From: Treponema sp.
Lineage (GTDB): Bacteria > Spirochaetota > Spirochaetia > Treponematales > Breznakiellaceae
Assembly (NCBI GenBank): GCA_031288575.1
Contig: JAITRD010000156.1
Coordinates: 1 to 10,677, forward strand
Direction of reading: 5' to 3'
Length of the DNA: 10,677 nt
Shown: positions 1 through 6,452 of the stretch, piece by piece
Position numbering within the stretch: position 1 is the stretch's first letter
Layout: every line of letters starts with the position of its first letter
Translations under genes and position numbers: made by a program
Notes under the pieces: model-generated
Seen by the model: only the letters and a program-made list of their open reading frames with translations
Database searches by the model: none
What the model was told of the DNA's origin: nothing

Positions 1-833
1 GATTTTTTTCCTTCCCCCCCGGCCCGGGCCGCCTTAAAGATTTCATGGACCATGGCGGTTACCGGCGTGGGGACATCGCTGTCCCTGGCGAGGTTCAGGG
101 CATATCCCAGATCCTTCCAGTGGATATCCACGGTTCCCCCGGGTTTGAATTCCCGGGAGAACATATCCTTGGCCGCTACGTCCAGCACCTTGGAACCGGC
201 CCAGCCCCCTTTGATTGCCTCGTAGAGGGTCTTTCCGTCCAGGCCGTTTCTGACCCCCAGGGCAAAGGACTCGGCGATAGCGGCAAAGGCGGCCCCTACG
301 ATCATCTGGTTTGCCGCCTTGGCGATCTGCCCGGTGCCGGCCGGGCCCATGCGGACCGCCGAGGTCCCCATGGCGCAAAGGTATTCCTGAAGGGCTTCAA
401 AGCTTTCCGGATCGGCTCCAACCATAAAGGAAAGGGTCCCCTCAAGGGCCGCTTTTTCGCCGCCGCTCACCGGCGCGTCTATCAGCTTGAGCCCCCTTTT
501 TTCCAGTTCCCCTCCCAGGGCCTTTACCACCGTAACTTCGGTGGTGGAGGTGTCCACAATAGTCCCCCCTTTTGCCATGGCCTCCGCAAGCCCGCCCGGC
601 GACAAAAGGACCTCCCGGACAACGGCGGAACCCGGCAGGGAGAGGAAGACCAGGTCCGCCCGGCGGCCGAGTTCGGCAATCCCCGGCGCCGCCTCGGCAA
701 TATCCCCGGGAAGGGAAGCGGTTTTTCCCGGGTCTGCGTCAAAGACTAAAAGCCCCGGATATTTCCGGGCCAGATTGCGGGCCATGGCCTGCCCCATCAC
801 CCCCAATCCGATAAATCCCAAGGTTCTTTTCAT
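1..833 (-). CDS. NAD(P)-dependent 3-hydroxyacid dehydrogenase, LtnD/GarR-like (3' end cut by window edge)
   Basis: My translation from the ATG at 833 gives 277 residues of a family usually near 290-300, so only the C-terminal tip lies beyond position 1. Seen: a Rossmann start GFIGLGVMG at residues 6-14; the substrate loop DAPVSGG at 119-125; the catalytic segment GPAGTGQIAKAANQ at 163-176, with Lys172 as the expected catalytic base and Asn175; and the C-terminal helix motif KDLGYAL at 240-246. This is the classic beta-hydroxyacid dehydrogenase layout (3-hydroxyisobutyrate, tartronate semialdehyde, L-threonate dehydrogenases). The start overlaps the kinase stop as ATGA, with GGGGGAG just upstream, so the two genes are coupled. 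Pairing with a DUF1537 kinase favours an L-threonate/D-erythronate-type 2-dehydrogenase (LtnD) in the cytoplasm. Substrate is inferred from the neighbour, and tartronate semialdehyde reductase or 3-hydroxyisobutyrate dehydrogenase remain possible. Confidence 0.88.
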   Translation of the reverse strand, partial: MKRTLGFIGLGVMGQAMARNLARKYPGLLVFDADPGKTASLPGDIAEAAPGIAELGRRADLVFLSLPGSAVVREVLLSPGGLAEAMAKGGTIVDTSTTEVTVVKALGGELEKRGLKLIDAPVSGGEKAALEGTLSFMVGADPESFEALQEYLCAMGTSAVRMGPAGTGQIAKAANQMIVGAAFAAIAESFALGVRNGLDGKTLYEAIKGGWAGSKVLDVAAKDMFSREFKPGGTVDIHWKDLGYALNLARDSDVPTPVTAMVHEIFKAARAGGEGKK

Positions 834-2311
834 GCTCCCCCCTGTGTCTCAGCCAGCATGGCCGCGATTTCTTTCAGGCTGTCCTCGTCCCCCACGTTTC
901 CCGGAAAAATAATATAGGGCATATTCGGGAAGCGGCTTTCCGGCCCCGTCAGCCATACGGGGATGCCCGGCAGCACCTGTCCCAGGACCAGGGCCTTTTT
1001 TACCCCCAGGGCGAGGGTCCCGATTTCGCTGGAAGTGATGCCCCCCTTGGCTATAATAAACCGGGGCTTTCCCCGGAGGGTGGAAACAAAGCTCGTAACC
1101 GCGGCGGCAATCTTTTTGGCGACGCGCAGCTCGTCTTCCTTATCGCCGGTATTAAGATCAAACCGTTTGCGGTTGGTAAAGATCACCGTGGTTTTCCCGG
1201 TCTCCAGGGCGTCGTTGGCGAGCCGCCTGACCCGCTCCGTTTCTTTGGTGAATTTATCCTCATCAGTAACCAAGTGGGTGTCAAACATCACCGCCTCCGC
1301 GGGACAGTCTTCCAGGAGGCGTTCCAACTGCCGGGTGGTTTTTTGAACATGGGAACCGATCACAATGAGCCCTCCCCGGCGGTTTGTCCCGTGGATAAGG
1401 TCCTCCCGGGTCAGCAGGGGCCGGTCCGGGATGCCCCCCAGGACCTTGGGAAGGGCGGCGGCGGAACGGATGAGGAACCGTTTCCCCCGGTCCAGGGCCT
1501 GGAAAAAAGCGGCGCCGAAGATCCGGACATCCCGGTAATCCAGGGCGTTCAGGATCACCTTATCGAAATTGCGGACCTTCAGGAGCTTTTCCGTGAGGGC
1601 CCCGACCGCGGCATCCGCCCCGGGGCTCCGCAGCTCCCTGAGGGAGAGGGAAATTATCCGGTCCCGGGAAAATTCCCCCGCGGTTTTTTCCTCCACCCAG
1701 GAACAGAGGTCCGAATGTGCATACCCGAAGGTTTTATCCCGGGCAAACTCGGTACCCGCCGCGGGAAGGAGCTTCTCTCCCATAAGGACATAGTGGATAT
1801 TCTCCGCCGTGTAGCGCCCCCCCTCTTTAAAAAAGGGGCAAATAATTTCCCCGTCAAAAACCCGGCCCGATTCCTCCTCAATGACCCGGCGTAATACCTG
1901 GGTTTCCAGGGGATAATGCCCCCGCAGGGTAGAATCGGAACGGCTGATGATAATAAAGTCCCGGTTTTTTTTCGCGGCCCCGGCGCAGATGGTTTTTCCA
2001 ATTTCGGCGTGCACCCGGGCGCTTTCCTCCGCGGTTAAGCCCCGGGAATTGGTAAGGATAAAAAAGAGGGGGCCCGGCTCCTCGAATCCCGCCTCGATGC
2101 TTGCCGCGTCCCATCCGGTATAAACCGAAACGCCGTGGACGGTTTGAACCCCCGTGGGGTCATCGTCCAGAACAATGATCTTCCTCGTGTTTTTTTTAAG
2201 ACCCCCGGCAAGGAGGGTTTCTATCCGCTCTTTTTCCCCGGGGGAGTCCCGCGGCGGATAACGCGCCAAAAGTTCCGCCAGGGGAATTTCCCCTATATCC
2301 CTTTCTTCCAT
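830..2311 (-). CDS. Four-carbon acid sugar kinase family protein (DUF1537; OtnK/DtnK-like)
   Basis: A 493-residue cytoplasmic kinase. Seen: the N-terminal substrate domain with DDDPTG at residues 49-54, NSRGLT at 88-93 and SRSDSTLRGHYPLE at 123-136; and the C-terminal nucleotide domain with KGGITSSEIGT at 422-432, GPESRFP and FPGNVGD at 469-475. These are hallmarks of the family that phosphorylates 3-oxo-tetronate, D-erythronate or L-threonate. I chose the ATG at 2311 because GGAG lies 7 nt upstream. The reading frame stays open to an ATG at 2344, but that start has no good ribosome site and would place 11 extra residues inside the control region. With the downstream dehydrogenase it can make an oxidise-then-phosphorylate route. 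The usual isomerase (OtnI) and aldolase/decarboxylase (OtnC) are not visible in the window. Exact substrate is not decidable from sequence. Confidence 0.88.
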   Translation of the reverse strand: MEERDIGEIPLAELLARYPPRDSPGEKERIETLLAGGLKKNTRKIIVLDDDPTGVQTVHGVSVYTGWDAASIEAGFEEPGPLFFILTNSRGLTAEESARVHAEIGKTICAGAAKKNRDFIIISRSDSTLRGHYPLETQVLRRVIEEESGRVFDGEIICPFFKEGGRYTAENIHYVLMGEKLLPAAGTEFARDKTFGYAHSDLCSWVEEKTAGEFSRDRIISLSLRELRSPGADAAVGALTEKLLKVRNFDKVILNALDYRDVRIFGAAFFQALDRGKRFLIRSAAALPKVLGGIPDRPLLTREDLIHGTNRRGGLIVIGSHVQKTTRQLERLLEDCPAEAVMFDTHLVTDEDKFTKETERVRRLANDALETGKTTVIFTNRKRFDLNTGDKEDELRVAKKIAAAVTSFVSTLRGKPRFIIAKGGITSSEIGTLALGVKKALVLGQVLPGIPVWLTGPESRFPNMPYIIFPGNVGDEDSLKEIAAMLAETQGGA

Positions 2312-2345
2312 AAGGCTGCTCCAGGCAAAACAAGCATATGGCATA

Positions 2346-2358
2346 CAAGTCTAACTTG
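2346..2358. promoter_or_regulatory. Perfect inverted repeat CAAGT-CTA-ACTTG, candidate operator
   Basis: Two 5-base arms separated by 3 bases, in the middle of the divergent control region and immediately around the candidate -35 box for the plus-strand unit. It is short enough to arise by chance, but its placement between two divergent catabolic units is what an operator would show. Function is inferred. Confidence 0.35.
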
Positions 2359-2367
2359 CCGGCAGCA

Positions 2368-2375
2368 GTATACAA
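2368..2375. promoter_or_regulatory. GTATACAA motif, candidate GntR-type half or full site
   Basis: GTATAC is self-complementary. A near copy, GCATACAA, lies at 2341-2348, 27 bases upstream in the same orientation. GT-N-AC palindromes flanked by A/T are common among GntR-family operators that control organic-acid genes. The match here is suggestive only. Confidence 0.25.
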
Positions 2376-2403
2376 CCTTATGCCGATATAGCATACTGTT
2401 TTT

Positions 2404-3777
2404 ATGGATATAATAGAACGATTCTGCGGGGCTGTTAAAATCAAGACCGACTGGCCCGGGGGAGCCCTTCCCGGGGACGCCGGCGCGGAGGCGCCCCTTT
2501 TCCGGTTTCAGGATTTCCTGGCCGAAGCCTATCCCCATTTTCACAAGGCCGCGGAACGGTGGGCTCTGGGGCCCTACTCCCTGATCTACCGCTGGCCCGG
2601 CGCGGGGGCCGGTTCGCCGGCGCCGGAAGGCCCGGAGGGTTCCGGTTCTGAACTGCCGGCGCTTATCCTGGCCCATTACGATGTGGTGCCGGTGGAAGAA
2701 AAAAAGTGGACCGCCGATCCCTTTGGGGCGGAGATACGGGACGGGTTCGTCTACGGCCGGGGGACCCTGGATATGAAGGGCATCCTCATCGGCATTATGG
2801 AAGGGGCGGAAACCCTCTGCGCCGGAGGGTTCAGGCCCCGGCGGGATATATGGTTTGCCTTTGGGGGGGACGAGGAACGGGCGGGGGTTCTGGGGGCCCA
2901 AAAAACCGCCCGGTGGTTTGCCCAGCGGGGGCTCCGCTTTTCCTGGATCCTGGACGAGGGGACTCCCGTCGGGGAAAACCAGATCCCCGGCATTGATACC
3001 CCCCTGGCCCTGTTCGGCATAGAGGAAAAGGGCTTTCTCAGCCTGGATCTTCGGGTGGCCCAGCAGCCGGGCCACGCCTCACGGCCCCCGTCGGTGCAGG
3101 CCGCGGCGGTGCTGGCCCGGGCCTTATGCCGGATTGCGGAAAAACCCTTCCCCTTCCGGCTGGTTCCGACGGTGGAACAGTTCTTTACCCAGTTATCCGG
3201 TTTTGCCTCCGGCCCCCGGGCCTTTTTTATGCGCCATGCCCGGGCCCTGGGGCCCCTCTTTTTTAAAGCCCTCTCTTCAAACGCCGATATCGCCTCCATG
3301 CTTCATACCACCGTGGCCATGACCCAGCTTGAGGGAAGCGCCGCCGACAATGTGATGCCCTCGGAGGCGCGGGCGGTGATTAATCTCCGGCTGCTCCAGC
3401 CCTGGACTGTTCCGGAGGCTATAGGGTTTATCAAAAGGGCCGTCAACGACGACCGGGTGGACATCTCAATCCACGGGCTGGGAACCGGCCCGGTTCCGGC
3501 AAACCCGGAACATACCCGGCGAAGGGGGCCGGGCTGGAAAGAAATGGAAACGGCCCTGGGCGCGGTATACCCGGGCATTCCCGCCCTGGTTTTTGTTATG
3601 GTGGCCACCACCGATTCCCGGCATTACCAGGAGCTTGCCGGGGGAATCTTCCGCTTCTCCCCTCACCGGCTTGGTCCCCGGGATTTAAGCGGGATCCACG
3701 GCCATGATGAGCGGATTTCCCTGGAAAACCTCCGCCGGGGCGCTGAATTCTACCGGTGCCTTTTGAGGCTGTTATGA
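2404..3777 (+). CDS. M20 family metallohydrolase, PM20D1/carboxypeptidase S-like
   Basis: A 457-residue di-metal amidohydrolase. Seen in order: AHYDVVP at residues 90-96 (His91 ligand, Asp93), GRGTLDMKG at 118-126 (bridging Asp123), GGDEE at 154-158 (Glu157 base, Glu158 ligand), LDEG at 183-186, then TTDSRHY and the C-terminal GIHG with His432. The TDSRHY, RFSP, SGIHG and ERIS string near the end is typical of the PM20D1/CPS1 branch, which hydrolyses N-acyl amino acids or dipeptides. There is no signal peptide, unlike secreted PM20D1 or vacuolar CPS1, so it should act in the cytoplasm on an imported substrate. The start is fixed by an in-frame TAG at 2389 and the lack of another start before residue 124, yet there is no Shine-Dalgarno. 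Its stop overlaps the transporter start (ATGA). Family is confident, substrate unknown. Confidence 0.88.
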   Translation: MDIIERFCGAVKIKTDWPGGALPGDAGAEAPLFRFQDFLAEAYPHFHKAAERWALGPYSLIYRWPGAGAGSPAPEGPEGSGSELPALILAHYDVVPVEEKKWTADPFGAEIRDGFVYGRGTLDMKGILIGIMEGAETLCAGGFRPRRDIWFAFGGDEERAGVLGAQKTARWFAQRGLRFSWILDEGTPVGENQIPGIDTPLALFGIEEKGFLSLDLRVAQQPGHASRPPSVQAAAVLARALCRIAEKPFPFRLVPTVEQFFTQLSGFASGPRAFFMRHARALGPLFFKALSSNADIASMLHTTVAMTQLEGSAADNVMPSEARAVINLRLLQPWTVPEAIGFIKRAVNDDRVDISIHGLGTGPVPANPEHTRRRGPGWKEMETALGAVYPGIPALVFVMVATTDSRHYQELAGGIFRFSPHRLGPRDLSGIHGHDERISLENLRRGAEFYRCLLRLL

Positions 3778-5240
3778 AAGAAAACGAGAGCCGCATTAAA
3801 ATTGGCGGCAAGGCCTTTTTACTTTCCACGGGCATTATTCTGGCCCTGATGATCCTTTCGGGGGTCCTGACCCGGGTTTTTCCGGCGGGAACCTTTGACC
3901 GGGTGTCCTCCGACGGCCGTACCCTGGTGGTGAACGGCAGTTACCGGGAAGTGCCGCGGCCCGATTATCCCCTCTGGCGCTGGTTTACCGCCCCGGTGGA
4001 AATTCTTTTTAGTCAGGACAATCTGACCCTTATCGTCCTTATCATTTTTATCGGGGTCGTCGGGGGTTCCATCGCGGTTCTTGAATCTGCGGGGGTCATG
4101 GAAGCCCTGATTAATTTCCTGGCGGCCCGGTTCATCAACAAAAAATACCGGCTCATTTTTATCATGATTTTTGTGTTTATGGTTCTTTCCAGCTTTGTGG
4201 GGATCTATGAAGGGATGGTTCCCCTGATTATCTTTATCATCCCCATTGCCATTTCCCTGGGCTGGGATTCCCTTACCGGGCTGGGGATGAGCCTTTTGCC
4301 CCTGGCCTTCGGGTTTGCCTCCTCGGTGACCAACCCCTTTACCATCGCCGTGGCCCAGCGGATTGCGGATCTGCCGCTTTTTTCCGGGGCGCCTTTACGG
4401 ATTCTCTTTTTTCTGATTGTTTTGGGCCTGGTATCGTTTTTTGTGATCCGTTACGCGAAAAAGGTGGAAGCCGCCCCGGAGAAGTCCCTTTGTTTTCACG
4501 AGGATGAGGAACTGCGGCAAAAAATAGCGGTTCTCCCCTCCGGCCCGGCCCTGGAGAAGAAGGGCGCCATCAGCGGCGGCCAGGGGAAGGCCCTTTTGTG
4601 GTTTGTTTCCTGCATCGCGGCGGCGATGCTCCTCGTAATCGCCGCGGCCCGGCATCCGGTTTTTTCATCCCTCTCTTTCCCGGTGATGACCGTGTTTTTC
4701 CTTGCCGGGGGCATAGGCAGCGGCCGTTTCGCCGGCCTCAGAGGTCTCCGGCTGGCCGGGGCCTTCGGCAGGGGAATAGGCAATATGCTCCCCGGGATAT
4801 TTCTGGTCCTTTTGGCCTACAGCGTCAAACACATCATCACCACGGGGATGATTATGGATACGATCCTCTACCGGGCCGGGGAGCTGATCCGCCGGTCGCC
4901 GCCTTTGACGGCGGCCTTCCTGATCTACGCCGTTACCCTCGGGATGAACTTTTTTATCGGTTCCGCCAGCGCCAAGGCCTTTCTTATGATGCCCATCCTC
5001 ACCCCCCTGGCGGATTTGGTGGGCATCACCCGGCAGACCGCGGTGCTGGCCTTTGATTTCGGCGACGGCTTTTCCAACATGGTGTTCCCCACCAACGCCC
5101 TGCTGCTTATCGCCCTTTCTTTTTCCACCGTGGGGTATCTCAAATGGATGCGCTGGACCTGGAAGCTGCAACTGGTGATCCTCGCGCTCTGTTCCCTCTT
5201 TCTGGTCCTGGCGGTAAAGATTGGATTTGGGCCGTTCTGA
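3774..5240 (+). CDS. YfcC-family membrane transporter (ion transporter superfamily)
   Basis: A 488-residue polytopic inner-membrane protein with about a dozen hydrophobic segments. They come in two halves (about residues 12-36 and 84-225, then 273-485), split by a charged loop at 228-270. Paired hairpin-like motifs mark the family: NPFTIAVAQ at 187-195 in the first half, and GSASAKA (396-402) and DGFSNMVFPTN (431-441) in the second. The GITRQTAVLAFDFGDGFSN region closely resembles YfcC proteins (COG1288), often called C4-dicarboxylate or arginine/ornithine-type carriers; few have proven substrates. The ATG at 3774 overlaps the M20 stop; a GTG at 3756 is an alternative. Position between the hydrolase and citD, 16 bases before the latter, implies it brings in the compound that feeds both. 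Citrate itself, or a citrate conjugate, is inferred rather than shown. Confidence 0.85.
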   Translation: MKENESRIKIGGKAFLLSTGIILALMILSGVLTRVFPAGTFDRVSSDGRTLVVNGSYREVPRPDYPLWRWFTAPVEILFSQDNLTLIVLIIFIGVVGGSIAVLESAGVMEALINFLAARFINKKYRLIFIMIFVFMVLSSFVGIYEGMVPLIIFIIPIAISLGWDSLTGLGMSLLPLAFGFASSVTNPFTIAVAQRIADLPLFSGAPLRILFFLIVLGLVSFFVIRYAKKVEAAPEKSLCFHEDEELRQKIAVLPSGPALEKKGAISGGQGKALLWFVSCIAAAMLLVIAAARHPVFSSLSFPVMTVFFLAGGIGSGRFAGLRGLRLAGAFGRGIGNMLPGIFLVLLAYSVKHIITTGMIMDTILYRAGELIRRSPPLTAAFLIYAVTLGMNFFIGSASAKAFLMMPILTPLADLVGITRQTAVLAFDFGDGFSNMVFPTNALLLIALSFSTVGYLKWMRWTWKLQLVILALCSLFLVLAVKIGFGPF

Positions 5241-5256
5241 AAAAAGGAGATTCGGT

Positions 5257-5550
5257 ATGGATATTGTGTCGTCGAGCATCGCGGGTACCCTTGAGTCCAG
5301 CGATATTATGATCACCCTAGAGCCCGGCGGGCCGGGGATAACGATTGATCTGGAAAGCATTGTGGAAAAACAATTTGGCGAGGAAATACGCCGGGCTATT
5401 TTGGAGACCCTTGCGGAGCTTTCGGTGGAACGCGCCAAAATCAGCGCCGTGGACAAGGGCGCCCTGGACTGTACCATCAGGGCGCGGGCCAGGACCGCGG
5501 TGTACCGGGCCAGCGGGCAGGAGCCCTATGTGTGGGAGGTAAAGGGGTGA
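5257..5550 (+). CDS. citD: Citrate lyase acyl carrier protein (gamma subunit)
   Basis: A 97-residue small carrier, almost the same length as enterobacterial CitD. Seen: AGTLESSD at residues 9-16, where Ser14 is the expected attachment site of the phosphoribosyl-dephospho-CoA arm; VEKQFG; and DKGALDC followed by IRAR near the C terminus, all family signatures. The start is the ATG at 5257, preceded by AAAGGAGA with ideal spacing. The frame is open back to a TTG at 5221, but that would overlap the transporter and lacks a ribosome site. Its stop overlaps the citE GTG start. The protein shuttles the acetyl/citryl group between CitF and CitE within the lyase complex. Confidence 0.95.
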   Translation: MDIVSSSIAGTLESSDIMITLEPGGPGITIDLESIVEKQFGEEIRRAILETLAELSVERAKISAVDKGALDCTIRARARTAVYRASGQEPYVWEVKG

Positions 5551-6452
5551 AACAGTTACGGAGAACCATGCTCTACGTCCCCGGCAACAACGCCGGCATG
5601 GTCCGGGACGCGGGAATTTACCGGTCCGACTGCATCATGTTTGATCTTGAAGATTCGGTTTCGGTGAGCGAAAAGGACAGCGCCCGTTTCCTGGTATTCC
5701 AGGCTTTGACTTCCCTGAGCTACCCCGGCAAAGAACTGGTGGTTAGAATTAACGATCCCCGCGGCAGGATCGGCCGTGATGACATTGAGGCCGTCGTGTG
5801 CTGCGGCAAGGCGGTGATCCGGCTTCCCAAGGCCGAAAGCGCCCGGGATGTGCTTGACTGCGAGGAACTTATCGCCGCGGCGGAAAAAAAATACCGGCGG
5901 CCTGTTGGCTCAACCCCCATGATGGCGGCCGTTGAAAGCGCCGCCGGGGTCCTTAACGCGAAGGAAATCGCCTTTTCCAGTAAACGGCTGACGGGAATCG
6001 CCCTTGGCGCGGAAGATTATGTAACGGACCTGCGGACGACCCGCTCCCCGGAGGGCATTGAGCTGCTTTTCGCCAGGAGCATGGTTCTCCTGGCGGCGCG
6101 TTCCGCGGGGATAGACGCCATTGATACGGTCTATTCGGAGGTGAACAACGAGGAGGGTCTGCGCAAAGAGACGGCCCTGATCAGGCAGCTTGGTTTTGAC
6201 GGGAAAAGCGTTATCAATCCCCGGCAGATCAAAATTGTCCACGAGATATTTACCCCCTCGGAAAGGGAGATCAAAAACGCCCTGGCGGTTATCGGGGCAA
6301 TTAAAGAAGCCGGCGCCAGGGGATCGGCGGTCATTGCCCTGAACGGCAAAATGATCGATAAGCCCGTAGTTACCAGGGCGGAACGCCTGCTGGATCTTGC
6401 CCGGGCCGCGGGCATTCAGCTTGAGTTATATGGCGGAGAGGAGACGGCGTGA
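5547..6452 (+). CDS. citE: Citrate lyase beta subunit (citryl-ACP lyase)
   Basis: A 301-residue TIM-barrel lyase that splits citryl-ACP into acetyl-ACP and oxaloacetate with Mg2+. Seen: LYVPGNN at 9-15, FDLEDSV at 32-38, VVRIN at 65-69, AVES with Glu130, GAEDY with Glu156-Asp157 (Glu130 and Asp157 are the expected metal ligands), RSPEG, DTVYS, GFDGKSVINP and LNGKMID. Length and motifs match classical CitE rather than the shorter CitE-like proteins used in other pathways. I chose the GTG at 5547 because GGAGG sits 7 bases before it and it overlaps the citD stop (GTGA). The GTG at 5532 lies inside citD and would precede that ribosome site. Confidence 0.95.
   Translation: MKQLRRTMLYVPGNNAGMVRDAGIYRSDCIMFDLEDSVSVSEKDSARFLVFQALTSLSYPGKELVVRINDPRGRIGRDDIEAVVCCGKAVIRLPKAESARDVLDCEELIAAAEKKYRRPVGSTPMMAAVESAAGVLNAKEIAFSSKRLTGIALGAEDYVTDLRTTRSPEGIELLFARSMVLLAARSAGIDAIDTVYSEVNNEEGLRKETALIRQLGFDGKSVINPRQIKIVHEIFTPSEREIKNALAVIGAIKEAGARGSAVIALNGKMIDKPVVTRAERLLDLARAAGIQLELYGGEETA

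Larger units (their letters stand above)
2312..2403. promoter_or_regulatory. Divergent promoter/operator region between the sugar-acid genes and the cit unit
   Basis: This 92-base gap is the only clearly AT-rich intergenic stretch in the window and must carry promoters for both outward-reading units. It holds a perfect inverted repeat (2346-2358), a GTATAC palindrome (2368-2373), and TATGC at 2379-2383 facing GCATA at 2391-2395. GCATA also recurs at 2334-2338 and 2341-2345. A possible plus-strand promoter is TTGCCG at 2356-2361 with TATGCC at 2379-2384 and a 17-base spacer, but it is weak. No convincing minus-strand -35/-10 pair was found. The dense small repeats suggest regulator binding. 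The identity of the regulator is unknown and no regulator gene lies in the window. Confidence 0.5.

Noticed and set aside
45..749. Long plus-strand open frame of 234 residues opposite the dehydrogenase
   Set aside because: The minus strand encodes a full set of dehydrogenase motifs. The plus frame is Gly/Pro/Arg-rich with no recognisable motif, as expected opposite GC-rich coding sequence.
2312..2344. Upstream ATG at 2344 as the start of the acid-sugar kinase
   Set aside because: No ribosome site precedes it, whereas GGAG lies 7 bases before the ATG at 2311, and the longer form would extend into the control region.
2863..2877. GGDEE in the M20 enzyme in place of the more usual GHDEE, considered as an inactivating change
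   Set aside because: The catalytic Glu157 and ligand Glu158 are kept, and the residue before Asp varies in related enzymes (CPS1-like members as I recall), so loss of activity is not implied.
2293..3075. Minus-strand open frame of 260 residues across the control region and M20 gene
   Set aside because: It runs antisense to clear M20 metal-binding motifs, has low-complexity Pro/Gly composition, and would bridge the divergent promoter region.
4665..5477. Minus-strand open frame of 270 residues opposite the transporter and citD
   Set aside because: It is antisense to well-supported membrane segments and CitD motifs, has no family resemblance, and is a by-product of the strand composition.
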